DNA of 64,000 nucleotides from Pomphorhynchus laevis (GCA_012934845.2 WNNJ02003166.1:62001-126000), one strand, 5' to 3'; positions 11,690 to 22,640 are shown, counted from the stretch's first letter. Numbers and translations: made by a program. Notes: generated by a model from the letters alone, not told the origin.

Positions 11690-12330
11690 AATATAAATTA
11701 ATGCTTAATAAAATTCAAGTTAAAATTTAAAATTGAAGTTTAAAATAAAATTCAGTTTTTATGAATTTACTAATAAATAACAGACGATGTATAAAAATAG
11801 GGATTAGAGATCAACAGGAGGAACTGTTATGTTATCAGGTTTGAGCCACTATTCATTGAGCCAACATAACAGCGGGGCCAAATATATGTAAATGATGTAT
11901 GTTTCTGATGAAAATTTTACTCTAATACAACGCATGTTGTTTAAAAAATAAAAAATTAGAATAAGGAAGAAACAGGAGGAACTGCTATGCTATCAGGTTT
12001 CAACCCCAACTCCTCTATCCAACATAGCAGCGGGGCCAAATACGTGTGAGGAACGTATTTTCTCTTATTAAATTTGATTACATAATACCTTGTTCTAATA
12101 CAAAGTATATTATTTATTATCCATCCATAAAAATTTTCCGCTAATGATTTTAAATTTATTTTTAATATTATTGTGTTGATTTATATATTTTACGATTTTC
12201 TGCTTGATGTTATTTTTATAGTAACCTAGTTTAAAATATGTATCTACAAATTGTTTAAATGATTTCGAAGAAAACCAATATCGTTACAAATTATTGAAAT
12301 TCTTAAAATTTCATTATTTAATGTATTATA
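11690..12330 (-). mobile_element. Two Naiad-like PLE 3' modules and a coding end, minus strand
   Basis: The first module (11806-11915) keeps helix A through paired change: CTGTTATG (11824-11831) with CATAACAG (11865-11872). The second (11965-12065) pairs CTGCTATG (11992-11999) with CATAGCAG (12023-12030) and AACCCC (12002-12007) with GGGGCC (12032-12037; wobble in RNA sense). It is followed by decayed C-terminal coding sequence to about 12330. Confidence 0.75.
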
Positions 12331-12334
12331 TTTT

Positions 12335-12620
12335 ATATTAAATGGGGCCGAAAACTGATAGCATAGCAGATCCTCCTGATGACCTCTAATTATTATTCTA
12401 ATACATCGTATGTTATTTATTAGTCAATTCATAAAAATGACGTTTATTTTGAATTTCAATTTTTTATTTTAACTTGATTTAAATTATAGAAAATCTAAAA
12501 ACAATTATTAATTTTATTATTTAATTATTAAATTTTGATTAAAAATTATTATGTTTTGTTTATTTTATAATTATATTAAATACGTAGACTCAGTTAGCTG
12601 ATTTGATTCTCATGGAATCA
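12335..12620 (+). mobile_element. Naiad-like PLE 3' end, plus strand
   Basis: Part of the 3' module (GGGGCCGAAAACTGATAGCA at 12343-12362) and the complete tail, ending AAATACGTAGACTCAGTTAG near 12578-12597. It abuts minus-strand copies on both sides, giving a head-to-head arrangement. Confidence 0.75.
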
Positions 12621-12624
12621 AATG

Positions 12625-13005
12625 GGAATTTGATTATCAATTAGGAATGCTTATGCAAAAATATGTTTCTTGTAAATTTAAATATGTCATCTTTACGATA
12701 TAAATTAAAAGTAGTTTTTAATTGATGTCAATTTAATGTACATATCATTACATATTTTACATGCTAATGATGTATTTCCTCTAATAAAATTTGATTATAT
12801 AGTATCATATTCTAATACAAAGTATATTATTTATTATCCATCCATAAAAATTCGCCACTTAAGAGTTTAAATTTATTCTTTATATTATTGTGTTGATTTA
12901 TATATTTTACTATTTTCTGTTTGATGGTATTTTTATAGTAACCTAGTTTAAAATATGTATCTATTAAATTATTTAAATGATTTTGAAGATATCTGAAAGA
13001 GAACC
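12625..13005 (-). mobile_element. Naiad-like PLE coding fragments, minus strand
   Basis: 12640-12755 matches the coding region around NIKLTLTKTTINLYRKDDIF; 12765-13000 matches the extreme C-terminus and start of the 3' region. The order is shuffled relative to a complete element, so this is a rearranged or doubly inserted copy. Confidence 0.65.
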
Positions 13006-13016
13006 ATAGTTCTCTT

Positions 13017-13280
13017 TCAGATATCCCAAGGCGGTCTTCGCCCAGTTTCGAGGTTTGATCTCTCCACCTGTACCGAGGTGTACCTCGAGGTTTCTTTCAA
13101 GAGAGTCCGGTCGTGTGTGTCTGTAGCCTTTCCCGATCGTGAATTATTTAGGGCTGCTGTAACTTCTTCCTTATTGATTATTTCCATAGGACCGAGAACA
13201 TGATTGATATAGGGAATCGGTGGATGAGAAAATTCAGTTGTGCTGATTATCTCATAGTATTTCCTCCATATTTCACACAC
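13017..13280 (-). pseudogene. LINE linker between endonuclease and RT
   Basis: The frame contains VCEIWRKYYEIISTTEF and EIINKEEVTAALNNSRSGKA, the conserved segment just upstream of RT domain 1 in RTE-like elements (normally followed by GPDxIxxE). The copy breaks down after about residue 65, where the family signature is lost. It continues the endonuclease frame at 13527-14036 through a region with a frame change. Confidence 0.65.
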
Positions 13281-13526
13281 TTTTTCCTTATCATTTGTGG
13301 GTTTTCCAGTGACGTCATTGATACCATGAAAACGCCTAATGTCCTCGCTCTGTTTTTGTCGATTTTTAGCCAGGCGGTATTATGTATTTTGCCCTCGCGT
13401 ATGCGAACTCGAGGATTCGCGTTTCTTCATTGTTTTTGTCGCTATATCCATTTCCACCGTGACATACGTGACACCACTTGATGACCCAACGTGTTCGTTT
13501 AAATCACCCGCAATCATCAGATAATC

Positions 13527-14036
13527 CTATTCAGGCATCTCACACGTTACTTGTTCCAACATGTTCCAAAAATCGTCCTTTATATCCGAAGGTGACCCAA
13601 TTGGTGAAGCGTATGCGCTGACGAAGTGAAGGTTCACCTTATCACCCATGATAGATATTTTTATCAATCTATCAGAGTATCGTCGCACTTCATGCGCAGA
13701 AGAAACAAGTCTCTCGGAGATAACAACTCCCACTCCTTTCTTTCGATCATGGCCTCCACTATAGATGAGTTTGTATCCACCGCCAAGATCTCTTGACTTA
13801 GCTCCAGACCAACGAGTTTCCTGGACGGCACATATCTCAATTTTCCTACGTTTAAGAGCGTCTACCAACTCAAGCGATCTCCCTGTCATTGATCCAACGT
13901 TCAACGTTGCAACCTCGATCACATCCGCACTACTCATTTTTTGATCCCTCTTTTGTCTTTGGCTTTGATGATTGCTTCCCGAAATCGCCTTTAAATCGGG
14001 AACCTTTATTAACTTTCCAACTTGGTCGGGCCTCAT
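13527..14036 (-). pseudogene. LINE APE-type endonuclease domain
   Basis: This 169-codon frame encodes the start of an apurinic-type endonuclease that nicks target DNA during LINE retrotransposition. Visible signatures: IEVATLNVGSMTGRS (about residues 40-54, strand 1), EICAVQETRW (about 71-80, with the metal-binding Glu), GVGVVISERL and NLHFVSAYASP (about 136-146, substrate-contact strand). The next frame downstream on the same strand (13526-13281) contains AGDLNEHVG, the conserved Asp/Asn motif, so the domain is interrupted by a frame change near 13527. The wording of these motifs is closest to RTE-clade elements (the type annotated as craniofacial development protein 2-like). The starting methionine is not certain. 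Confidence 0.8.
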
Positions 14037-14490
14037 TCACGCGCGTCTTATGTGAAGTACGCTCTAGCCCCTGTTGAGGCACATTTGGAATCATTTGGTC
14101 ATTTTTGTCGCAACAATATGGTTAAAGAACAGCCGGCATTTTCCGAAGGTCTGTCACTGACCGCCACAGTTATCAGCGGTGGGCCTAGCCAAGTTTAACC
14201 TGTGTGGTTGTAGGTAGCAGATACATTTAAGGCGGGATCGACTCGCCTTGTCACAAAACACTGTCTTCGTGCTAATGTGGTACTTAAATCATAAACATGG
14301 GTTCTAAATCCACGATCCACCACACACTGATAGTGTCTGCCGCTGATTGTCCATGGCTGCTTATTAGACTATAGTCATATTCGCAGCTAACCTCCATATC
14401 TGAAGGTCATACCCTTGTCCGCAAGGATTAAAGGTGCTACTGAGGCATAACCGGTAGCACCAGCTATGCCTCGGACATTCATCTAATTAA

Positions 14491-15335
14491 ATTAAATCTA
14501 ATTTAATTTTACCTAGTTGAATAAATTTTTGTCTATAAAAAATTATTTATCCCTTTGAGCAAATAATAAAGTATATTCATATACTTGTTGATATTCCTAT
14601 TCCGATAGGATGGTGTCAATTCGTAGCATTCACTCGGCGTTTAAAGAAAGCCTTTATGTCGTAATATAAAAATGAGGACTGAGAAATCTGAAAGTATTCA
14701 GTTATGTAATCAGGCATCATAACAGCTATTCATTCGAATTCTCTAAAGGTTTCTACGGTTTAAATTATTTCAATTTATAATCTTTTGTATTTTGAAATCA
14801 ACACCATCACTGTCAAATACCATCAATGACTGTCAATCAATTCGTAAAGTTTACACTTGGCCACTGAAATTTGCTTTTGCAGAAGATGATTCACATATAT
14901 TTTTTAAAAATAAGAAATTTTGACAAGAACCCTAACAAAAAGATTAATGTTTCTTACAAGATAATGAATTGCAAAGCGTTGCTTTTACTTCTTAATTGTT
15001 TCCTTTTAAACATCTTTTTTTTCATGTTTCTTTACACTTTGCCCATAACAGTGTTTGCCTTAACACTGTTTCTACAATGAAATATAAAGAAAGTAGCCAT
15101 TATTATTAGATTTTTCCAAAGTTGAATGATATTGTTAGTTTTTGAGGAGTATTGCTTCCGTTCAGCATTGATATATAACTGGCAAATCTGGGTTTTTCTA
15201 CTGTGAATTACACTATTTGCATACAATGATCAATCAAAAGCGTTAAACTTTAATTGACTCGCGATTATTAGGTATGTAACGTTAGCAAATTAATATTCTT
15301 AAATGATCGAAACATCTTTTACTTCAAGTCATATT
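14491..15335. other. Non-repetitive region, no gene recognised
   Basis: Overlapping small frames at 14871-15080 (plus) and 15032-15226 (minus) are hydrophobic or random in appearance. No exon with good splice sites was found. Confidence 0.45.
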
Positions 15336-15339
15336 TGAT

Positions 15340-15440
15340 AAATTGTAAATGACGAATTGCAAATTGTAAAATTTGTAAATTGTAAATTGTAAATTGTAAA
15401 TGGAAATTGTAAATTGTAAATTGTAAATGGAAATTGTAAT
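15340..15440. repeat. Short tandem repeat of AAATTGT type
   Basis: About ten irregular copies of the 7-mer AAATTGT, interrupted twice by GGAAATTGT, ending at the start of a PLE 3' module. Confidence 0.8.
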
Positions 15441-15965
15441 TCCCGCAGCTATGTTGAGTCGAGGAATAGATGCCAAACCTGATAACATAGCAGTTCATCC
15501 TGATGACAACTAATCATTAGTATGATACATCGTTTTTATTAATTGATAAATATTAATATCAATTAATATTTATATTAATTGATATTAATTGATATTAATT
15601 TATCAATTAATACGACATACAATTTTTTATGAATTGTTGGGTTTAGGAATAGGGCCTAAACCTGAATGCATAGCAGTTCCTCCTGATGACATCTAATTCT
15701 TATTCTAATACATTGTCTGTTATTTATGAGTCAATTCATAAAAATTGACTTTTATTTTAAATTTCATTTTTTTAACTTGATATAAATATAAATTGTATTA
15801 AATCTTATATAATTATTTGTTATTTTTCTTTATTTTTCTTTATGTATCATATAAAATACGTAGACTCAGTTATATGATTTGATTTGCTATATTCGCTCCG
15901 TTATGAGTATACACTTTCATTATACATTTTCAACAAATCAGATCAGTTAACTAATATTATCAAGA
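15441..15965 (+). mobile_element. Two Naiad-like PLE 3' modules and a tail
   Basis: First module 15443-15530 (AGCTATG with CATAGC still pairing), then a palindromic A+T insertion (15540-15612), a second partial module 15640-15720 and a complete tail with ACGTAGACTCAGTTATATGA near 15857. The end (15878-15960) folds on itself: GATTTGATTTG against CAAATCAGATCAGTTAAC, and is repeated at 46812-46882. Confidence 0.7.
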
Positions 15966-16045
15966 ATTGAGAATTATAATAGAATATATATTTAGAATTA
16001 ATATAACTTAATTAATTAATTAATATTTTTATAACTCAATCGGTC

Positions 16046-17490
16046 CACTACTTTTCGCTTTGACTTTAAAGAAAATGATTGAATCTTTAAAAAGCGAATA
16101 AAACATTTGGTATCTATACGACGAAATGCTGGAAGGTGACGTTTATTCTCTTCTCGAAGACATCAAATCTATCAGAGAGTTTTCGAGCGATCTTGGTCTG
16201 CAGATCTACGAACCGAAATGCGAGATTATTGTCGATGGCCTCTGTTCGCAACATCTACTCGATTCTTTATCCACCCCCGTTATTTCGCCTTTAAGATCAT
16301 GAAACGTACTGGGCTCGCCATTAGATCCATCTCAGCAGACCACGAGCGCACTCGGCGCACAATTGATCGATAACACTTAGTCGGATCAAGAGTTGTCTAG
16401 ATCCACAGTCCAGACGTCTTTTCTATTTTGCGTCACAGTTCTGGACTACCAAAAACCCAGCACCTTCTGCGTACGGCGCCTTTTTTTCTCCACAAGACCT
16501 ACTACAACAATTTGACAATTGTTTGACCAAGCCTATGTGAAAGTGCTATGAACGTATCTCACGATGAACGAGCCTGTCGCCAGACGACTCTTCCGATCAA
16601 ATTTGGGGGAAGGTTGGGTTTCGTGAGGTCAGAGGAGGTAGCTATCCCAGCCTTTGTCACATCGATTCGTGCCACTCACAATGAAGTGAAGGCCATTTTG
16701 CCCGTCGGTAATTTCGTCGTCCAATCTTGCTTCTCATCTCTTCTTTCTGCCACGGTTATTAGCTTGTGGGAGTACTGCTGTTTAGTGGAAGCTCCAGTAA
16801 ATTAAGCCTTTAATCCCACTGGACCATTCCATATTTTGCGTCGAAGCACACAGCTTTTTTACAAACTACCGAAGCTATTTGTCTGGAAGCTATTCCTTCT
16901 AAATCTTTCAGTACAAGACCGGATGATAGGTCTTTAAAGCTGGCGATCTCTCTCCGTTTGGATCGGCTTCACAATGCGGCTGTCAGATGTGATTGCGCGT
17001 CGAATTCTGATATTATCTACGCACTGGATAGTTAACACGCCAGTTCGAGATTTTCGTTCACACCGCAGTCAACAACATGCTTAAGTTCGCCCTGATATCT
17101 GCCGGATACTCCCGTAGGCTGGAACCCATGGGATTATCGCGATTGGACGGTAAGCGCTTGGTATGGGACTTCAAGTGCCCAAATACTTTGAGTTCAAACT
17201 GGCCCGCACATTCTTTACAATGCATATGCACCGTTGCAAGCATCGCGGAGGAGCGCAAACAAGCAATTGCGCATGCTTGGACCCATCGACGATAGTGTTT
17301 CAACCAGTGGCATTCGACACCCTGGGTTGCCCTGGCCTAGCAACAGTTAAATTTCTCAAGGACTTAGGACAACGCCTATCGAGAGCAACAGGAGATTTCA
17401 GAGCTGGCCGATATTTGACTCAGAGAATAGGCATCGCTGTTCAGCTCGGAAACGCGGCATGCCTGCTGGGAGCTTCTCTGCTTTAGATTT
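16046..17490 (+). mobile_element. Non-LTR retrotransposon (LINE family A), copy 1, 5'-truncated
   Basis: A relatively G+C-rich island holding the last part of a LINE ORF2 in several frames. Near 16108-16235 it reads WYLYDEMLEGDVYSLLEDIK then a KCEI motif, the RT catalytic box with one Asp changed (YLDD in relatives). 16595-16700 reads PIKFGGRLGF and EVAIPAFVTSIRA. 17077-17180 reads LEPMGLSRLDGKRLVWDFKC and 17300-17486 gives the C-terminus. The same order occurs in copies 2 (26010-28537) and 3 (42450-43080). It is broken by several frame changes and is not functional. Confidence 0.8.
17163..17486 (+). pseudogene. LINE family A ORF2 C-terminus
   Basis: The frame's second half (about residues 45-107) contains FQPVAFDTLGCPGLATVKFL, GQRLSRATGD, YLTQRIGIAVQLGNAACLLG and ends at a stop codon. 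This is the characteristic C-terminal tail found after the RT and zinc-finger-like region in a widespread invertebrate LINE group. Copy 2 has the matching QKIIAAIARGNVACFLED near its end. The first part of this frame is a shadow; the true frame upstream is 17077-17180 (LEPMGLSRLDGKRL). The exact LINE clade is not settled from what is visible. Confidence 0.7.
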
Positions 17491-17749
17491 TGTTGATTTA
17501 TTTTTGACGATAGATTGTATTACATTGTAATTGTAATTTCTAATCATATCTGAAATGTCTAATCATATCTGCATTTTATGAACTAATTAGAAATTAAAAG
17601 CATTAAATTAATAAAAACAGTGAAAACATATTAGTTGACCGAGTGTCCGAAATTTGTAATATATATAAATTTAAAAATCTATCTTTAAATCTTAAGATTT
17701 TCTATAATTTAATTTCTTAATTTAATTAATTAAATTTATATAAAGTAAG
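17491..17749. other. A+T-rich spacer
   Basis: Short A+T-rich DNA between LINE copy 1 and the PLE fragment; 17690-17765 recurs at 47095-47170 (ATTTTCTATAATTTAATTTC), so it is probably PLE-associated. Confidence 0.45.
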
Positions 17750-18665
17750 AATTTAAATAATAATAATTTTATCATGTGATTAATAAATAATAGACTGTGT
17801 ATCTAAATTTGGATTAGAGGTCATCAGGAGGAACTGCTATGTTATCAGATTTTGATTCCTATTCCTCAACCCAACATAGCAGCGGGGCCAAATACGCGCT
17901 AATGACGTATTTCCTGTGATGAAATTTGATTACCTTATACCGTACTCTAATACAAAGTATGTTATTTATTATCCATCCATGAAAATTTCCGCTACTGATT
18001 TTAAATTTATTTTTAATATTTTTGTGTTGATTTATATATTTTACTACTTTCTGTTTGATGGTATTTTTATAGTAACCTAGTTTAAAATATGTATCTATTA
18101 AATTATTTAAATGATTTTGAAGAAATCTAATATCGTTACATATTGTTGCAATTCTTAAAATTTCATTATTTTATTTATATTTTATATTATATGGTATGCA
18201 TGAATGCTCATGCAAAAATATGTTTCTTGTAAATTTAAATATGTCATCTTTACGATATAAATTAATAGTAGATTTAGTTAATGTTAATTTAATGTTCATA
18301 TCTAGATATACACCTTCTTTATCATTAATATTGGTTTTATTATAAATTTGTTCACTAATTGAATAAGTCAGCTATAGTTATGCTACTATTACCACCCATT
18401 GGAACACCTTTTACTTGTCTAAATATAGATGTCCCTACTTTTAAATAATTTTGATTTATCAAAATATTTAAGGATTCTATTAATTCAATTTTATCCATAT
18501 ATTTATATTTACTTGATGGTTTAATTTTTGTTAGATAGGCGTTATAATTATTATAACATATATATGTATATCTTTTTCCGAATATAAGATTAATTAATTT
18601 TACTAACGCTTCTTTAATATCTACTAAATCTAGATTTGTATAAAGCGTACCAAAATCAGGGTGTA
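17750..18665 (-). mobile_element. Naiad-like PLE fragment: RT core, C-terminus and 3' module
   Basis: Minus strand. The frame 18665-18355 carries TLYTNLDLVDIKEALVKLIN, then YKYMDKIELIESLNILINQN and QVKGVPMGGNSS (RT motif 4). A deletion then removes the RYIDD catalytic box. Coding sequence resumes at about 18330 (PLE motif 6 region), runs to the C-terminus near 17990, then the 3' module 17810-17935 with CTGCTATG and CATAGCAG intact. The 5' half of the element is missing. Confidence 0.8.
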
Positions 18666-18745
18666 TGGAATTGGATATCATGAATGAAGGATTCTGTAGC
18701 TGGTTTTCAATGCGAAAGTCACCTCGTGTGACCTAGCAACTATTC

Positions 18746-18747
<2 letters not shown>
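18666..18747. other. Short unrecognised linker
   Basis: Contains GCGAAAGTCACCTCGTGTGA; not found elsewhere in the window. Confidence 0.3.

Positions 18748-18836
<89 letters not shown>
18748..18836. repeat. (TA)n microsatellite
   Basis: An uninterrupted run of about 44 TA dinucleotides, lying 54 bp from the left end of the PLE at 18891-21566, whose right end also runs into TATATATATA (21561-21570). The PLE may have entered a (TA)n tract. Confidence 0.95.
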
Positions 18837-18839
<3 letters not shown>

Positions 18840-18890
18840 ACGGCATATTCTAATCGGTGTGACTCAGGATTGATAAAATCAATTCTTTCC

Positions 18891-19440
18891 ATATATAAAT
18901 GTAGATATTAACTAACCGAGCCAAATCAAAAACAAAATGACAAAATGTATATTTTTTAAAGCTTTCGGCGTGAGCCTTCTTCAGTAATTTACTAATCTAA
19001 AATACTCAAACCAAGCACACAGCCAAAACTGCATAAATTTGTAATTGTGATCGAACATTCTAAGAACATACCTATAGTCTAAATGTGTGCTCAGTATTTA
19101 AGCTGAGATCTGTCATAAGTTGACCTATCCAGTAGTTCTCTGTGTTTTTGCGAGTAATATCGTTACTGATTTGTGCAATTAGTGTGGTATTCATTACATG
19201 ATCTGGATTTTGAATAATATGTCTTACCGCTCCATCATTGTTTAGCCTTTTAGCAGCTATATCAGATCGTCTATTGTTAGCACGTATATTAAAAGTAGAT
19301 CCAGTTTGCCCAACGTATTGTGCTTCACAGTTGGCACATTCATGTAAGTATATTGAACCTCTGGTTTTGCAATTTAGCATTCCTTTGACTTTATATGTTG
19401 AGTGAGTTATGGCACTAGTGAACGTCGACTTATTGCTCAT
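18891..19440 (-). repeat. Inverted arm of the PLE (GIY-YIG end and 3' UTR)
   Basis: Minus-strand copy of 21003-21566. The frame 19440-19072 encodes the GIY-YIG domain from MSNKSTFTSAITHSTYKVKG to NTEHTFRL; sequence further upstream in that frame is antisense of the body. No RT is attached in this orientation. Confidence 0.85.
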
Positions 19441-21376
19441 TTGTAACAATGACATAACAACAAATGACATTAACATAACAACAAATGATTTAATACAAAA
19501 ATATATCAAAATACCGCCAAATATTACGAATGTTCGAAACAATATTAGTAAAGAAAAGAAAATTGCATTGAAGGAACTGTCAGAAAACGATTCTATCATC
19601 ATTAGAAAAGCAGACAAGGGAAGTAAGATAGTGATTTGGGGAAAATCGGATCATGATTTGGAAGCTCAACGGCAACTATCATCTGATTCGTATGTTCAGA
19701 TAGATATGGATGAAATGAAAACATGTATGGAATCTGTGTATCATGCAATAAAGCAACACATCCACGATAAAGACGTTGTTAAAAGACTTATTCCACAAAC
19801 ATTTAATGAAGGCAATCTCTATTTTCTACCAAAAATACACAAAAAGTTAACTCCTTGCCCGGCACGTCCTATTATTAGCAATTGTGGTACTGCAAGTTAT
19901 AAATTGGCCAAATATCTACATCAAAAAATCCATCCAGCTCTGGTGAATACAGCATCTCACCTGACAAGTACAGATGACTTCCTACGGAAATTCAATAATA
20001 TGAAGCAATCAATCTCTAGTAACTCTATTGTTACCACTCTTGACATTGAATCGCTATATACATCTATAAGTGAACTTTCAGGTATCGAAGGGGTCACACA
20101 GCAATTGGAAAAATTTGGATATGAACCTAGTGAAATATATAGAATCAGGGAACTTATATCAATTGTACTACGCTCGAACGTGTTTAAATTTCAAGACAAA
20201 CTATACAAGCAAATCCGAGGAACGGCTATGGGAAGTCCTATCGCACCTGCATATGCTGGTTTATATGTAGCGAGCATAGAAGAACAGTTTTTTACGACAC
20301 AACAACTTCTACCATCAGCATGGTTTAGATATATAGATGACGTGTTTTTGATATGGGAACATGGACGGCCAATGTTGGATGCATTTATTCAAGCACTGAA
20401 TGAATTTAGCGAATTACAGTTTGTTGAGGAAAAACCTATAAATGGTCGTGTGACATTCTTGGATGTTGAAATGTACATAGACAATAATAATGTCTGGCAA
20501 ACAACCTTGCACCGTAAATTTGAAGGAGGAAAATCATTAATACATGCTAGTAGCGCACATGCTCCCAAAATAAAACGATTACTCATTCGTAATGAGCTAA
20601 TACGTATAAAAAAGATATGTTCAACCAACAATGAATTCTATAAACAATCGAATATAATGTGTCAGGAATTCAAAAATAGAGGATACAACAATCGTCTTGT
20701 GAGGAGACAATATAGAGAAATTATGAAAATGTCACAGCAAACACTATTAAAAGGAAAAGCTATGTCAAATAAAACAACAAATCGTTTATTTGCTGCCATC
20801 ACATTTCATCCCGCTCTAATGAATCTTCAAAAAGATTTAAATATCGTCATCCAAAATATTCCAAAACAACTTCGATATAACATACTTAATCCATGCATTA
20901 CGTATCGCGCAGGAAAATCAATCAATGATATGATAAAACATATATCACGGAAACTAGGTAACCAAAGTGGCCCATGTGGTGGGGCAAGATGTAAATGTTG
21001 CAAACAAATGAGCAATAAGTCGACGTTCACTAGTGCCATAACTCACTCAACATATAAAGTCAAAGGAATGCTAAATTGCAAAACCAGAGGTTCAATATAC
21101 TTACATGAATGTGCCAACTGTGAAGCACAATACGTTGGGCAAACTGGATCTACTTTTAATATACGTGCTAACAATAGACGATCTGATATAGCTGCTAAAA
21201 GGCTAAACAATGATGGAGCGGTAAGACATATTATTCAAAATCCAGATCATGTAATGAATACCACACTAATTGCACAAATCAGTAAAGATATTACTCGCAA
21301 ATACACAGAGAACTACTGGATAGGTCAACTTATGACAGATCTCAGCTTAAATACAGAGCACACATTTAGACTATAG
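19409..21376 (+). CDS. Penelope-like reverse transcriptase with C-terminal GIY-YIG endonuclease
   Basis: A single open frame of 655 codons that copies element RNA at a nick made by its own nuclease. Only residues from about 12 on belong to the element; the first dozen codons lie in the inverted arm, so the natural N-terminus is lost or truncated. In order: IIIRKADKGSKIVIW (about 63-77), FLPKIHKK (~139), RT motif 3 TLDIESLYTSI (~209), motif 4 GTAMGSPIAPAYAGLYVA (~271), catalytic FRYIDDVFLIW (~305), motif 6 FLDVEMY (~350), then a Cys cluster CGGARCKCCKQ (~523) and the GIY-YIG domain with IYLHECANCEAQYVGQTG (~563), the conserved Arg in FNIRANNRRSDI and ENYWIGQL near the end (catalytic Glu). All catalytic residues that I can check are present. 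The domain order is that of ordinary endonuclease-bearing PLEs such as Neptune/Poseidon. It is the only apparently intact retroelement frame in the window. Confidence 0.9.
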   Translation: MALVNVDLLLICNNDITTNDINITTNDLIQKYIKIPPNITNVRNNISKEKKIALKELSENDSIIIRKADKGSKIVIWGKSDHDLEAQRQLSSDSYVQIDMDEMKTCMESVYHAIKQHIHDKDVVKRLIPQTFNEGNLYFLPKIHKKLTPCPARPIISNCGTASYKLAKYLHQKIHPALVNTASHLTSTDDFLRKFNNMKQSISSNSIVTTLDIESLYTSISELSGIEGVTQQLEKFGYEPSEIYRIRELISIVLRSNVFKFQDKLYKQIRGTAMGSPIAPAYAGLYVASIEEQFFTTQQLLPSAWFRYIDDVFLIWEHGRPMLDAFIQALNEFSELQFVEEKPINGRVTFLDVEMYIDNNNVWQTTLHRKFEGGKSLIHASSAHAPKIKRLLIRNELIRIKKICSTNNEFYKQSNIMCQEFKNRGYNNRLVRRQYREIMKMSQQTLLKGKAMSNKTTNRLFAAITFHPALMNLQKDLNIVIQNIPKQLRYNILNPCITYRAGKSINDMIKHISRKLGNQSGPCGGARCKCCKQMSNKSTFTSAITHSTYKVKGMLNCKTRGSIYLHECANCEAQYVGQTGSTFNIRANNRRSDIAAKRLNNDGAVRHIIQNPDHVMNTTLIAQISKDITRKYTENYWIGQLMTDLSLNTEHTFRL

Positions 21377-21570
21377 GTATGTTCTTAGAATGTTCTAGAA
21401 TGTTCGATCACAATTACAAATTTATGCAGTTTTGGCTGTGTGCTTGGTTTGAGTATTTTAGATTAGTAAATTACTGAAGAAGGCTCACGCCGAAAGCTTT
21501 AAAAAATATACATTTTGTCATTTTGTTTCTGATTTGGCTCGTTTAGTTAATATCTACATTTATATATATA

Positions 21571-22500
21571 TAATAGTAATGCACGAATGTGCTGAGTAGA
21601 CAACGGTCCAGGATTTCTTACGAAATACGGCATTTATACTTAATGGTGTTGCTTGATAGACTGGACTTTGATTCACGACTTTCAGTCACCATGTCACTTC
21701 TAGACGACCACTTCAGCATCGAAATGATAAGTACCCGGCAACACTCATCAGTAGAATGAGGTACACACTGGTCGTTTCGGTTGCCTGTGTGACATTGTGA
21801 ATAAAGGCGTTTCCGACACTTTGCTTAATTGTCTGAGGCTTTCGCTCTTAACCAGATCGAATTGCTGTGCGGACCATCCTTAAACACTAGGCAGAGGTTG
21901 TTGCTGAATTGTCGCTGCACTCGTTGGATCCTAAATGGATACGGCAGGTATAATAGTAATGCACGAATGTGCTGAGTAGACAACAGTCCAGGATTTCTAA
22001 CCAAATACGGCATTTATACTTAATAGTGTTGCTTAATAGACTGGACTTCGATTTACGACTTTCAGTCACCATGTCCCTTCTAGACGACCACTTCAGCATC
22101 GAAATGATGAGTACCCGGCAAGACTCATCAGTAGAATGAGGTACACACTGGTCTTTCGGTTGCCTGTGTGACATTGTGAATAAAGGCGTTTCCGACACTT
22201 TGCTTAATTGTCTGAGGCTTTCGCTCTTAACCAGATCGAATTGCTGTGCGGACCATCCTTAAACACTAGGCAGAGGTTGTTGCTGAATTGTCGCTGCACT
22301 CGTTGGATCCTAAATGGATACGGCAGGTATAATAGTAATGCACGAATGTGCTGAGTAGACAACGGTCCAGGATTTCTTACGAAATACGGCATTTATACTA
22401 AATGGTGTTGCTTGATAGACTGTACTTTGATTCACGACTTTCAGTCACCATGTCACTTCTAGACGACCACTTCAGCATCGAAATGATGAGTACCCGGCTA
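21571..22500. repeat. 380-bp tandem repeat, about 2.4 units
   Basis: Unit starts TAATAGTAATGCACGAATGT at 21571, 21951 and 22330 (periods 380 and 379); the third unit is cut at about 22500. Units differ at only a few sites. They are clearly richer in G+C than the flanks. Minus-strand frames of 62 codons recur in each unit, but a frame that repeats with a satellite unit is weak evidence for coding. The array begins right at the PLE right end. Confidence 0.9.
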
Positions 22501-22640
22501 TATATTATATTATACCCGGCTATATATTATATATACCCTGCTTTTTGTTATATATAGTACCCGGCTATATATTATATATTATATATATTCATATTATATA
22601 TGAAAACGAAAAAAAATTTTCGTTTTCATACTCATGTATA
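22500..22640. repeat. Degenerate CCCGGCTATATATTATA repeats and a palindrome
   Basis: Three imperfect copies of a ~30-bp unit with ACCCGGCTATATATTATAT derive from the broken end of the 380-bp unit. A perfect palindrome GAAAACGAAAA/TTTTCGTTTTC follows at about 22601-22630. Confidence 0.7.

Larger units (their letters stand above)
13006..14490 (-). mobile_element. RTE-like LINE, truncated before its reverse transcriptase
   Basis: Less A+T-rich than its surroundings. On the minus strand a 5' region (about 14490-14040) is followed by an APE-type endonuclease (frame 14036-13527) and by the linker leading to the RT domain (13280-13017), where the copy stops. The reverse transcriptase itself is missing, probably deleted, as 5'-only pieces of LINEs are unusual. 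The 5' region contains a repeat of GGTGCTACTGAGG/CCGGTAGCACC type that can fold. Confidence 0.85.
18891..21566 (+). mobile_element. Young Penelope-like element with inverted 3'-end arm
   Basis: The body is on the plus strand. The last ~560 bp (21003-21566: end of the GIY-YIG coding sequence plus 3' UTR) are repeated in inverted orientation at the left, 18891-19440, joined directly to the 5'-truncated body. Inverted or tandem partial copies at the 5' side are usual for PLEs. The arms encode nearly the same protein (two residue differences noticed in about 120), so the insertion is recent. The 3' UTR holds CTGAAGA (21474-21480), a GGC/GCC hairpin and GAAA (21492-21495), a hammerhead-like core, mirrored at about 18965-18985. 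Confidence 0.9.

Noticed and set aside
17058-17303. Minus-strand frame opposite LINE copy 1
   Set aside because: Antisense shadow of the LINE C-terminal region.
21825-22392. Minus-strand frames in the 380-bp repeat as a small gene family
   Set aside because: They recur only because the unit repeats; unit differences are not biased to silent sites as far as can be seen.
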